Origin: Candidula unifasciata
Taxonomy: Eukaryota > Mollusca > Gastropoda > Stylommatophora > Geomitridae
Length of the DNA: 64,000 nucleotides
Direction of reading: 5' to 3'
NCBI GenBank assembly: GCA_905116865.2
Contig: CAJHNH020008461.1
Location: 215,001 to 279,000 of the forward strand
Shown: piece by piece, positions 54,225 to 64,000 of the stretch
Numbering within the stretch: the first letter of the stretch is position 1
Layout: the number at the start of each line of letters is the position of its first letter
Notes under the pieces: generated by a model
What the model saw: the letters and a program-made list of their open reading frames with translations, nothing else
Told to the model about the DNA's origin: nothing
The model's database searches: none
Position numbers and translations under genes: made by a program

Positions 54225-54460
54225 CAATACAGTAAAGTTAAGGATTGGCTCACTGTCCATGTTTCACATGCCTACAACGATACAGTCAAGTCAAGGATCT
54301 GCTCACTGTCCATGTTTCACATGCCTACAACGATACAGTGGAGTCAAGGATCTGATCACTGTCCATGTTTCACATGCCTACAACGATACAGTCAAGTCAA
54401 GGATCTGCTCACTGTCCATGTTTCACATGCCTACGACGATACAGTCAAGTCAAGGATATT
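54225..54460. repeat. 54-bp minisatellite, about 4.3 copies
   Basis: The unit has CACTGTCCATGTTTCACATG, then CCTACAACGATACAGTCAAG. Confidence 0.94.
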
Positions 54461-54529
54461 CACGCCAGTAATGCATCATGCATTTCATGCTAGACTCATA
54501 TTTGTATAAACCAATAAGCACTCAGAGGG

Positions 54530-54775
54530 TGATGTCATCAACATCATGCCAGCAGGACTTTAACATCATGCCAGCAGGACATCAACATCATGCCAGCAGG
54601 ACATCAACATCATGCCAGCAGGACATCAACATCATGCCAGCAGGACTTTAACATCATGACAGCAGGACATCAACATCATGCCAGCATGACATCAACATCA
54701 TGCCAGCATGACATCAACATCATGCCATCATGACATCAACATCACACCAGCATGACATCAACATCACACCAGCCG
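54530..54775. repeat. About 22-bp minisatellite, about 11 copies
   Basis: The unit is based on ACATCAACATCATGCCAGCA plus GG or TG. Confidence 0.93.
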
Positions 54776-54930
54776 CTTTTAAGGCAAAGTTGACCAGGAA
54801 GCCAAGGTCAATTCTGAAGAGAAAAGAAACGACTTGCTGCGGTTTCAAACCCAAGGCGATTGAGGTGACTAGTGAGTATGCAGCCGCTATGCTCCCATTT
54901 CTCCTACAACAATCAAGGTTATACAATACA
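54776..54930 (-). repeat. Possible tRNA-like SINE fragment
   Basis: Minus-strand GGGAGCATAGCGGCTGCATA, then about 30 nt on GGGTTTGAAACCGC, resembling A- and B-boxes. Weak. Confidence 0.3.
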
Positions 54931-55405
54931 TTTAAGAGAATCTGCCAATACATAACAATCCATGAATAGGAGGTACAAATTTATGAACACATGATGAATC
55001 AATACAAATCTAAAAACACAATGAAAATAGGGAAGGGGGGGGGGGGCACACACAGATGTATGACAATCTATGAATATGTGGGAAAAGTCCAGAAGCATAT
55101 AAAAGTACAAGAGAATCAATGTAACGAGTCTGTTACATCAGAAATTGTCATGGCTAACAAATAACACACAGTTTAGATACAGATATCAAACTAATGTAAC
55201 CTGTATCGAACATGAAACTGAAGCTAGCACAAAAAGTAACAGGTAATGATTGGCACTCACAGGAAATGTGTGAACATAATAAAGATACATCTGATAATAA
55301 TTATATACAGCCGTCCATTTTGTATGAATAGTGTACAAGTAATATTAACGAACTAAGCACAGATCAAAACAGAAAAACACATTAGGCCATGACAAATAAA
55401 TGTGT
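54931..55405. other. No gene recognised
   Basis: AT-rich, with a poly-G run near 55036. No feature. Confidence 0.45.
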
Positions 55406-55409
55406 GGGT

Positions 55410-55585
55410 TCTGCCCTGCTTCCTGCACGGTTTCTATTCATATTCTTGCATGGGTTCTGTCCATATTCCTGTGTGGGTTCTGTCTATATTCTTGCATGGG
55501 TTCTGTCCATATTCCTGTGTTAGTTCTGTCCATATTCTTGCATGGGTTCTGTCCATATTCCTGTGAGCGGTTGTGTGTGCTACAT
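55410..55585. repeat. About 25-bp minisatellite, about 7 copies
   Basis: The unit contains TGGGTTCTGTCCATATTC followed by TTGCA or CTGTG. Confidence 0.9.
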
Positions 55586-55919
55586 GGACGCTGGTATTTA
55601 TGGCCTCAGATATGCTATCTGTTCATTCCTTGCGTGTGTGACCTACAAGGGATAATTTTATGTGGGTTCAGGTCTGTCACTTCAACAACAAAAATGTTTT
55701 CTAGGATACATGCATGTTCCCAAAGAACAGCAACCATTCTGTGCAGACACGGGCCCGTCACTTCAACACAATTTAGGTTTTTTGGATACTTGTATTGTCA
55801 CACAGTCAGTTGATAATGACCCACTGCTGAAACTACTAACTGGGACCCGAAAAGTGGTCTCCATACTATCTTCTTCGCCTGCATTTGGCCTTAAGAGTAC
55901 AGTTGATATATTGTGCTGT

Positions 55920-56005
55920 GGTTTACAGCTAGACTGTGATGTCTGTGTCTTGCAGCTGAACACATCTGAATAAAGCAAATCCCTAATTAGGCTCTTTGCA
56001 CAACA
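55920..56005. repeat. Relative of 54021-54105
   Basis: The shared ordered strings are listed under 54021-54105. It lies between the 55410-55585 and 56150-56365 arrays. Confidence 0.65.
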
Positions 56006-56149
56006 TAACAGTGAGAGGAGAGCTGGTCTGTTCTTGTCCACCTCCCAAAAAAGGGGCCCTGCAACTCACAGGGAAGGCCATGCAAACAATTGGCAGAGGG
56101 AATGAAAGTTCCTTTTAATTCTCCCCCCACCCCCAAAATGAACTGAGGG

Positions 56150-56365
56150 AATAACAGACTTCCTGGGAATCCCCATATAATAAACAGAGAATATACTAGA
56201 CTGTATTGGAGTCAAAAAACAGGTGCCTGGGAATCCCCCAGTAATAAAGAGGAAATAATAAAAGTGTCTGGAAATCCCCAAATAAACTGAGGGAAAAAAC
56301 ATACTGCCTGGGAATCCCCAAAGAAAAACAGGGAATAATAGAGTGTCAAAATAAGGACAGGTAAT
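56150..56365. repeat. About 40-60 bp degenerate repeat, about 5 copies
   Basis: Repeated GCCTGGGAATCCCC followed by AAATAA and GAGGGAATAATA. Spacing is irregular. Confidence 0.75.
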
Positions 56366-56870
56366 AACAGAGTGCCTGGAATCCATAGATTTGAAACACA
56401 CACAGGTGCACTCTCACATAGTTCTTTTTCTTCATCTACACCACAAGCTTTCAGAAGATTGGCATGAGATAAGGAGTTTTAAATACAAGAATAAGCCATA
56501 TTGGATAAGGGGAACGTCTGCAGCTGTTGAGATGATGAGCTGAAAAGACAAGAATATGCCTCGTGGTATATATGAGAAATCTGCAGCAGCTGTATCCACA
56601 TAGAAACAAAGCAATCAACATGAAATAAAGCGGATAAACTATGCTGACACAAGTTTCATGTGTCAGGTCATCAACTTAATGTACACAACAAGCAAATACA
56701 ATGTCAATATGTCACAACGTGTCATATGTGGACTGTCCACAAATATAAACTTAAACCGAATGGTCTGAACTCTGTTCCACTTTAATTTCTCAAACAGTTG
56801 CATCACCCGTGTTCATAATTTACAAAAACAAAAACCCTGTCATCTTTCACTTTTGTTGTTTATCAATTTC
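56366..56870. other. No gene recognised
   Basis: No supported exon or repeat. Confidence 0.45.
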
Positions 56871-56874
56871 TAAA

Positions 56875-57155
56875 TTTCCCCTGCAGGTTTCAGGACCCAT
56901 TGTGGGGAAAAACTAGAATAGACCCACTGCTTACCCAAGAGCATGTCACAGGAGTCAACTTTATTGGGAGCTTCGTTTGAATTCAGAGTAAATCTACCTG
57001 AGAGGCCTGGAACCAAAAGTCTGCAAACAAAAGAGTCAAATTTGTGAAACAGAGGTGCACGCAGCACTTAGTTTCTGGAGCAGGACTAGGGTCCACAAGT
57101 TGACAAACAATCAGAACTTTCCACCAGAGTTTACAGCTGGTTAACATAAATAAGA
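56875..57155 (+). repeat. (GAA)n-tailed dispersed repeat, copy 6
   Basis: CAGGTTTCAGGACCCATTGT at the start, GAGAGGCCTGGAACCAAAAG in the middle, AGAGTTTACAGCTGGTTAAC and a short AAGAAGAAA tail at 57150. Confidence 0.75.
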
Positions 57156-57854
57156 AGAAATACCAAACTTAGGACCCCAAAAACGCACCCCTTCCCAAAT
57201 TATTATTATCTCTACTGGATGAGGAACCCAGAAATATACCCCCATTTGCTCAATAAGTATTACATTTCTAACTGTTTGATTCCTGAAGTGCAACCATTCT
57301 TTCTTATCTCTACAGTTAGTGATCCAGCAGTATGCCAGTTCTTGGAAAATATTTAGCCATAAGGCTCCTTAAAAAAAAACTTTCTCTCTATCTTTCACTA
57401 TCATCTGTATATTAGTCTGGTCTTTTTAAACATCAATTTTCTTCACACAGCAAGACTTCATAGTCTTCCATCATTTAGCCCTCAGTGCAACAACAGCCTT
57501 CAAACAACACACTGAAATTATCCAATCTTTTGCTGCAGCGCCCACAACACACTGAAATCAACCAATCTTCTGATGCAGCACCCATTTAACAGTAAGGCAA
57601 GCTAAACCATACACCAGATCTATTTAACTTAGTTTATCTGGGGGCCAAAATATTAGGAAACAGGAATCGTCGCAGGTCAGAGGCTCGAGCACTATCGCAG
57701 AAAAATTATTAATACAAAGCAATTGGCAATGACCAGCAGGCATTTGCTTGGCCTCTTCGGGCCAGATTTGACCTGCAGGCCACAAGTTGAATAGCGCTGC
57801 CATTCACTAACACATCAACGTCATGTGGGAGGTCATACATCTACAGTCCACAGT
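57156..57854. other. No gene recognised
   Basis: Two copies of a roughly 40-bp unit with CAACACACTGAAAT lie at 57505-57585. Otherwise plain sequence. Confidence 0.4.
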
Positions 57855-57856
57855 CC

Positions 57857-58392
57857 ACAGATATGGGGCTGTCACAGATATGGGGCTGTCACAGATATGG
57901 GGCTGTCACAGATATGGGGCTGTCACAGATATGGGGCTGTCACAGATATGGGGCTGTCACAGATATGGGGCTGTCACAGATATGGGGCTGTCACAGATAT
58001 GGGGCTGTCACAGATATGGGGCTGTCACAGATATGGGGCTGTCACAGATATGGGGCTGTCACAGATATGGGGCTGTCACAGATATGGGGCTGTCACAGAT
58101 ATGGGGCTGTCACAGATATGGGGCTGTCACAGATATGGGGCTGTCACAGATATGGGGCTGTCACAGATATGGGGGCTGTCACAGATATGGGGCTGTCACA
58201 GATATGGGGCTGTCACAGATATGGGGCTGTCACAGATATGGGGCTGTCACAGATATGGGGCTGTCACAGATATGGGGCTGTCACAGATATGGGGCTGTCA
58301 CAGATATGGGGCTGTCACAGATATGGGGCTGTCACAGATATGGGGCTGTCACAGATATGGGGCTGTCACAGATATGGGGCTGTCACAGATTC
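57857..58392. repeat. 17-bp satellite-like array, about 31 near-perfect copies
   Basis: The unit GATATGGGGCTGTCACA repeats with only one visible change, an extra G near 58170. The period is not a multiple of three, so all plus frames give rotating artefact ORFs. Confidence 0.98.
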
Positions 58393-58439
58393 TTGGAACC
58401 TCCTTTCACTGGACACGAAGACACTTCATACATGAGTTA

Positions 58440-59610
58440 GCCCTGGACATTTACCTGTCACAGATTCCTGGATATTTACCTGTCACAGATTCCTGGACAT
58501 ATACCTGTCACAGATTCCTGGACATTTACCTGTCACAGATTCCTGGACATATACCTGTCACAGATTCCTGGACATATACCTGTCACAGATTCCTGGACAT
58601 ATACCTGTCACAGATTCCTGGACATATACCTGTCACAGATTCCTAGATATATAGCTGTCACAGGTCCCTGGACATTTAGCTGTCACAGATCCCTGGACAT
58701 TTAGCTGTCACAGATACCTGTACACTTAGCTGTCACAGATCCCTGGACATTTAGCTGTCACAGATCCCTGGACATTTAGCTGTTACATATCCCTAAACAT
58801 TTAGCTGTCACAGATCCCTGGACATTTAGCTGTCACAGATACCTGTACACTTAGCTGTCACAGATCCCTGGACATTTAGCTGTCACAGATCCCTGGACAT
58901 TTAGCTGTTACATATCCCTAAACATTTAGCTGTCACAGATCCCTGGACATTTAGCTGTCACAAATCCCTGGACATTTAGCTGTCACAGAACCCCGGACAT
59001 TTAGCTGTCACAGATACCTGTACACTCAGCTGTCACAGATCCCTGGACATTTAGCTGTCACAGATCCCTGGACATTTAGCTGTCACAGAACCCCGGACAT
59101 TTAGCTGTCACAGATACCTGTACAATTAGCTGTCACAGATCCCTGGACATTTAGCTGTCACAGAACCCCGGACATTTAGCTGTCACAGATACCTGTACAC
59201 TTAGCTGTCACAGATCCCTGAACATTTAGCTGTCACATATCCCTAAACATTTAGATGTCACAGATCCCTGGACATTTAGCTGTCACAGATCCCTGGACAT
59301 TCAGCTGTCACAGAACCCTGGACATTTAGCTGTCATAGATACCTGTACACTTATATGTCACAGATCCCTGTACACTTAGCTGTCACAGATCCCTGGACAT
59401 TTAGCTGTCACAGATCGCTAAACATTTAGCTGTTACAGATTCATGAACATTTAGCTGTCACAGATCCCTGTACACTCAGCTGTCACAGATCCCTGGACAT
59501 TTAGCTGTTACAGATCCCTGGACCTTTAGCTGTCACAGATCCCTGGACATTTAGCTATCACAGATCCCTGTACACTTAGCTGTCACAAATCCCTGGACAG
59601 TTATTACAGA
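58440..59610. repeat. 25-26 bp array, about 45 copies, related to the 17-bp array
   Basis: The first units are CCTGTCACAGATTCCTGGAC plus ATTTA. Later units are AGCTGTCACAGATCCCTGGA plus CATTT, with higher-order runs (CTGG/CTGTACAC variants). The core CTGTCACAGAT is shared with the 17-bp array. Confidence 0.95.
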
Positions 59611-60235
59611 TCATTGTAACATCCTCATTCTGTATTCTGTTCTAAACTTTACAAGGAAACATCCCCAATCCTAAAAGGGCAGCTTGTTTAACCTTCTCTT
59701 CAAATATCCATGAATCAGTACTCAAGATTCTTAATATCACATCCTGAAAATAATTTGTTTAACTCTCCTTGATGCAACATCCCTGATTCTTAAAGCTGGT
59801 CATGAAACACAACTAAAGTCTGAACGTAAACCTCTCAACATGCCCAAATCTTAACATGACTTACACCTTTCTAATTCACATCCCTGAACCTATTACCCCG
59901 AACCTTAAACCTAACTTAAATCGTTGTACATAACATCCTCAATTCTAAACATGCTTTAAACCTAATCAGGTATTTGACCTAGGCCTGGCTTTGAGCAGAC
60001 TGCTGAAAATGTCAATGAAGATCTGGCGACTTGACTGCCATGACCAAGTTCTGGGATCCAGCTGTCCTCGGCTGGAATGACACTTGGATTACAATTACCT
60101 GTTAGAAGAGAATTTGTGGCAATACTGAAATGTCTGGCTCATGTTGACAAACAAATAAATATATAGGAAATAAGATTAAACAGCATTAACAGTCTATGGT
60201 CAGGCACCAGTAGAAAAGCAGTCAGAATTTTGACA
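59611..60235. other. No gene recognised
   Basis: AT-rich. Degenerate ACATCCC strings suggest decayed repeat at 59640-59950. Confidence 0.4.
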
Positions 60236-60239
60236 GCAT

Positions 60240-60610
60240 GCACCTTCCCTGTAGCAACATACGAATGTGAATAGTGGACTATCTCCCGCTGTAGCAACAT
60301 ACGAATGTGAATAGTGGACTATCTCCCGCTGTAAGCAACATACGAATGTAAATCGTGGACTATCTCCCGCTGTAGCAACATACAAATGTGAATCGTGGAC
60401 TATCTCCCGCTGTAGCAACATACGAATGTAAATCGTGGACTATCTCCCGCTGTAGCAACATACGAATGTAAATCGTGGACTATCTCCGGCTGTAGCAACA
60501 TACGAATGTAAATCGTGGACTATCTCCCGCTGTAGCAACATACGAATGTAAATCGTGGACTATCTCCCGCTGTAGCAACATACGAATGTAAATCGTGGAC
60601 TATCTCCCAG
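60240..60610. repeat. 40-bp minisatellite, about 9 copies
   Basis: The unit has GTAGCAACATACGAATGTGA and CGTGGACTATCTCCCGCT, very uniform. Confidence 0.95.
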
Positions 60611-60621
60611 TCCACAACGAG

Positions 60622-60893
60622 AAGCTTGCTAATCTACTTTTCGCTCGGTTTTATACCTTTCTATGATATTTATACAGCTTCACCGCAGTTCACTAATTTT
60701 ACCAATCTCGTGTGTCCCGCCATCCCAGAACTGCTACTGTTTATGCCCGTCAAGCTCGTATGTACTTTATGCGAGTGATTTTGTTTTATTTATGAATGTG
60801 CTGATGAGGACTTTGTAGCCGCAACGTTTACTTTTCATCTGTGTTTGTTATAGTGGGAAGCTAACTAATCTATTTTTCGTTCGGGTACATATC
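60622..60893. repeat. Pair of 33-bp direct repeats flanking 200 bp
   Basis: GAAGCTTGCTAATCTACTTT at 60622 and GAAGCTAACTAATCTATTTT at 60861, each continuing TCG(C/T)TCGG. The function is unknown. Confidence 0.5.
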
Positions 60894-60899
60894 TCTCCA

Positions 60900-61265
60900 G
60901 TCCTTAAAGAAGACAACAGGTGCTTCTGAGGTGGAATGCTACAGAAAGATTCTCAGAAAACCACGGACAAAGAAGAAAAGAATTCAATGTACTGAAATCC
61001 GAAAAGATTGAAACATCAACGAAGATTGGCCAGTGAAGAGCATGTCGTCTAGGAAACTGAAATATGTTGGCCATAACAGGCACCAGGGCAGTATCAGGAA
61101 AGAGAAGCTGCGGCGGATCGGTAGAAAGATGGGCACAAGATTACATGACCCATTGAGTAGGAAAGTGCACGAGGCCGAGCACTGGCTGGAGACCAAGTTT
61201 CTTTCAGGCAGACCGTGACGTCAGCGACATTCTGCAAAGGGCCTGCTATATGCTGATGATAATGA
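60900..61265 (+). mobile_element. RTE-like LINE C-terminal fragment
   Basis: KSMSSRKLKYVGHNRHQGSI, then LRRIGRKMGTRLHDPLSRKV and EAEHWLETKF, with a frameshift near 61010. It ends in GCTGATGATAATGATG. Confidence 0.65.
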
Positions 61266-61718
61266 TGCGAAATATAAGAGAAAAAAGAAGAGTTCTGAGA
61301 TCAAGAGTTCGAAACTAGAGCTTTGTGTAGCCATTAGGGCTCCATTTGCAATTGCCAGTGGCGTTTCGGCCACTCCAGAAAATTACAGTCATGTTTTGAC
61401 AATATCTTGTGTATTGATGGTGAAAAAAAAAATGCTATAAGAGCAAAATTTGAAAATACAAATTCATTGTTTGGACACTGTTCTACATTTGGAAAAATCT
61501 TTACTGTAAATTTTCTTACTCTCTGAACGTCACCCAAGTCGGCGGCGTTAGCCACTGTCGATTACACAACAAATTATCCTGTCGTGTTTTTTTTTTTTTT
61601 TTTTACTAACATGAAGTAATTTTCGGTGTTTTCACTGTCGATGCTACGGAGCTACGTTCATCGCGCCGAGATTCTCCTGTGTAAGCACCAAGTCTAATGT
61701 GTTTTACTTGGTTTGATA

Positions 61719-61859
61719 ATGGCAGATGACCCAAATAGAAATCAAAGCAAGCCCAACCCTGCAGGAAATACCCGTCGTTACATCAACCTGAACACTCGGA
61801 GACATAGGAGAAATCTACTCAGGAGGAATCTACTCAGGAGGAGATCGGTGCACTTATGA
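61719..61859 (+). CDS. Short Arg-rich ORF, uncertain
   Basis: ATG in the context GATAATGG; 46 codons, MADDPNRNQSKPNPAGNTRR, then Arg-rich RRHRRNLLRRNLLRRR, containing a 15-bp direct repeat. No family recognised. It could be a chance frame or a 5' exon. Confidence 0.15.
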   Translation: MADDPNRNQSKPNPAGNTRRYINLNTRRHRRNLLRRNLLRRRSVHL

Positions 61860-62059
61860 TTGTGTCACGACCGTCTGTAGTCGGTTATGGTCATGTCTGA
61901 TGTGCGATGAAGACCAATCTCTCTCTATTACTATCTACCCATCTTCATCCGCTCCCTAACATTACTTCTAAACACCATTATCTTGTCAGACATAGGCTAC
62001 AGTATAACGGCTCTGTCATAACAACTGATTCTGAAATGATCGCCGCTAGTGAACAACCG

Positions 62060-62210
62060 AGGAGCAGCTGGATGGACGGTTATAACTCTGGGCTCTCACG
62101 CGGGAAACCCGGGTTCCAATCTTCGGTTAAGGCTGGGGATTTTTTCTGTAGGGGGCCAACAAAAAAACTCCTCACCTGCACAGTCATGGCAGCCGTTAGT
62201 CCTCAGACTC
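62060..62210 (+). repeat. tRNA-derived SINE fragment
   Basis: GAGCAGCTGGATGGACGGTT (A-box region), then AAACCCGGGTTCCAATC (B-box), then a TTTTTTCTGTAGGGGGCC body. Confidence 0.5.
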
Positions 62211-62249
62211 AACCCCCACACCAAAAAAGTGGTATGATAAAGCTCGTTC

Positions 62250-62400
62250 GACTTTAGGTATTTATCACTGCTAGCCCGGCTTTAGGTATTAATCACTGCT
62301 CGCCCGGCTTTAGGTATTAATCACTGCTCGCCCGGCTTTAGGTATTAATATTAATCACTGCTCGCCCGGCTTTAGGTATTAATCACTGCTCGCCAGGCCG
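62250..62400. repeat. 28-bp minisatellite, about 5 copies
   Basis: The unit has GGCTTTAGGTATTAATCACT plus GCTCGCCC. One copy carries an inserted ATTAAT. Confidence 0.94.
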
Positions 62401-62569
62401 TGGACTGGGGCAGTAACTGGCAATGGACAACCAGTGTCTTCGAGTCATTTAAAAAAGTGAGGACCCGCATTTTCCAGGGACACTGAACAAATTAACTAGA
62501 GAGGCCGAAAGGTCTGTTCAAACATCTAGCTAATCCATGAACAATATGTATGAAGGGTACAACTGTTAA

Positions 62570-62710
62570 CTTGTTCATCATAGGATTCGAACCCTAGATG
62601 TTCTAAGCCAGAGACGGATACCAACAGCAAGTCTCTTTTCCCAAGCTGGGACATAACTATATAAAGAAATAATTGGGAGGTGAGCCTCACCTCCACGCCT
62701 CCCCCATTTT
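62570..62710 (-). repeat. tRNA-derived SINE head with perfect B-box
   Basis: Minus strand: CTTGCTGTTGGTATCCGTCT (A-box-like), then TAGGGTTCGAATCCTATGAT (B-box GGGTTCGAATCC). Confidence 0.5.
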
Positions 62711-63189
62711 TGGGAACACAAAGGGGGTGGGCGGCTAAATAAAGCTTTTTTAAGTGCACAATAATAGTAGTTATTATCTGCAAAATGGCAAATAAATATA
62801 ATATTTGAAATCATATTAAATCTATCAACTGATATTTAAAAGAGAACATAAAGGCATGATTGGGGCGGGGTCTCACAGTTGGGGGCGGGGCCACTGTAGC
62901 TTCTTTTCACATTTTCTGGGTTGTGTCGCTTAAAAATTACTGGCCAGGGGCGGGGAGGAGGAGGGGGGGGGGTGTTGAGGAATCTGAACCTCCACCTAAT
63001 ACCCCACTGATGCCGTCACAAACTAGGCCGGACAAATATGACTGCAGACAGAACTGGTAACTGGACACATACTTAGGCAGGCAGGTAATGACAATATCAC
63101 TAGCAGCTACAGAAAAGTCTGACGTAATCATCGATTTAACATCAAGCCTTGACCTAGAAACCTACATTCACACATCGCGTACAACGTCA
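62711..63189. other. No gene recognised; three GC-box-like sites
   Basis: GGGGCGGGG occurs at about 62862, 62883 and 62947. They could be Sp1-type boxes, but no gene is attached to them here. Confidence 0.35.
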
Positions 63190-63227
63190 TTAAACGACAG
63201 CTCTCTCACTTTCTCTCTTGCTTTCTT

Positions 63228-63292
<65 letters not shown>

Positions 63293-63334
63293 CTTTCTTG
63301 TTCTCTCTCTCTCACTTTCTCTCTTGCTTTCTTG

Positions 63335-63424
<90 letters not shown>
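63190..63424. repeat. (CT)n microsatellite with duplicated TTGCTTTCTTG blocks
   Basis: Interrupted CT tracts at 63228-63290 and 63333-63424. The 30-bp block with TCTTGCTTTCTTGTTCTC occurs three times. Confidence 0.95.
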
Positions 63425-63426
<2 letters not shown>

Positions 63427-63789
63427 CGCTACACGACGGGGAGGCGAGGACAGTCGTCGTCTCCATCCTCGTTCTGCCGCCACACATCCAAGACACGACA
63501 GGAAATACGGGGCCGGCAAACACTGGCAGCCGTCGTCGACTTGATGATGGTGGTATGGGGCGTCGCAGGTCGACCCAGCCTAAGATGGGTACCAGGATGT
63601 ATGTACTGGGCAAGGAAAGACGGCCGGCGTAATGCTGACCACATTACCCACCTAGTGCCGATTGGTCTGTAAAACTATGGGTGCTCTTCCAAATGCCCGA
63701 TGCGCCTAAAGGCGTGAAAAGGGATCTCTGCTTTGCTTTTGTCGTCGACTTTGAGCGTGTCTGAATGCAGACGGCCGAGGTGGGGGAGG
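63425..63789. other. No gene recognised
   Basis: GC-rich (CpG-containing) segment. Overlapping frames on both strands have no known motif. Confidence 0.35.
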
Positions 63790-63847
63790 AGAAGGAGAAG
63801 AAGAAGAAGAAGAAGAAGAAGAAGAAGAAGAAGAAGAAGAAGAAGAA

Positions 63848-63883
<36 letters not shown>

Positions 63884-63886
63884 AAT
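63790..63886. repeat. (GAA)n-(GAT)n compound microsatellite
   Basis: Pure (AAG)n at 63797-63849 followed by (ATG)n to about 63886. Possibly the tail of a LINE. Confidence 0.95.
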
Positions 63887-64000
63887 GAAGACAGCTACCT
63901 CGTAAAACAGCAGGAGAAACTACCCGGTGAAAAAATGTCACATGCTTATATACGTCAAGCCTACAAAGTTTCCGTTACAATAATTGAACATAATGACATG

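Noticed and set aside
57823..58646. ORFs of 190-273 residues with rotating GAVTDMGLSQIWGCHRY units
   Set aside because: Produced by the 17-bp array, where three units shift through all frames. Not coding.
62570..62710. Functional tRNA gene
   Set aside because: The B-box is perfect, but no acceptor-stem pairing or full cloverleaf can be drawn; better explained as a SINE head.

Overview
This is a eukaryotic, AT-leaning nuclear window dense in introns and repeats. It most likely comes from a mollusc, probably a gastropod. That placement is inferred from a spliced IAP-type (BIR) gene with the GFFYAG signature common in molluscan IAPs, many RTE-like LINE fragments with (GAT)n tails, several tRNA-derived SINEs, a DD34D mariner and unusually many minisatellites. 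No bacterial operon, CRISPR array, rRNA or genuine tRNA gene was seen.

Two host-type genes are supported. (1) On the minus strand at 1514-4348 there is a long unspliced region with two overlapping ORFs. The first (611 codons including stop) is unrecognised and carries a 7-residue Ser/Arg repeat. The second has one degenerate BIR domain and the first half of a classical BIR, cut by a clean splice donor at 1513. The two ORFs are in different frames and overlap, which implies a frameshift, an assembly error or two cistrons. (2) On the plus strand at 28824-48194 there are twelve exons that join in phase into the last 747 residues of an ankyrin-repeat protein ending in a SOCS box. It is therefore a probable ASB-type substrate receptor of a Cullin-5 ubiquitin ligase. 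Its 5' exon(s) were not found.

Layout: 1-4.4 kb, IAP-like gene. 4.9-6.6 kb, two RTE-like LINEs head to tail. 6.8-8.4 kb, a dead mariner with a SINE nested in it. 8.7-10.1 kb, a 40-bp minisatellite. 10.1-13.8 kb, an RTE-like LINE split by a 2-kb TG...CA insertion with a 5-bp target duplication. 13.8-28.8 kb, mostly transposon relics: a second inverted copy of the 2-kb element, the C-terminus of an R2/NeSL-type LINE with a restriction-like endonuclease, a hAT MITE, (GAA)n-tailed repeats and microsatellites. 28.8-48.2 kb, the ankyrin-SOCS gene, most of whose introns hold minisatellites, LINE pieces or SINEs. 48.2-63.9 kb, intergenic arrays with periods of 17, 24, 25-26, 27, 40 and 54 bp, plus LINE and SINE scraps.

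The strongest unexplained signals are: an intronic minisatellite whose unit copies the 5' splice site of the preceding exon about a dozen or more times (46.2-47.4 kb); the overlapping two-frame ORF pair upstream of the BIR domains; the 2-kb TG...CA element with a readable empty site; and a six-copy (GAA)n-tailed repeat family. All family assignments were made by eye from motifs, without database searches.
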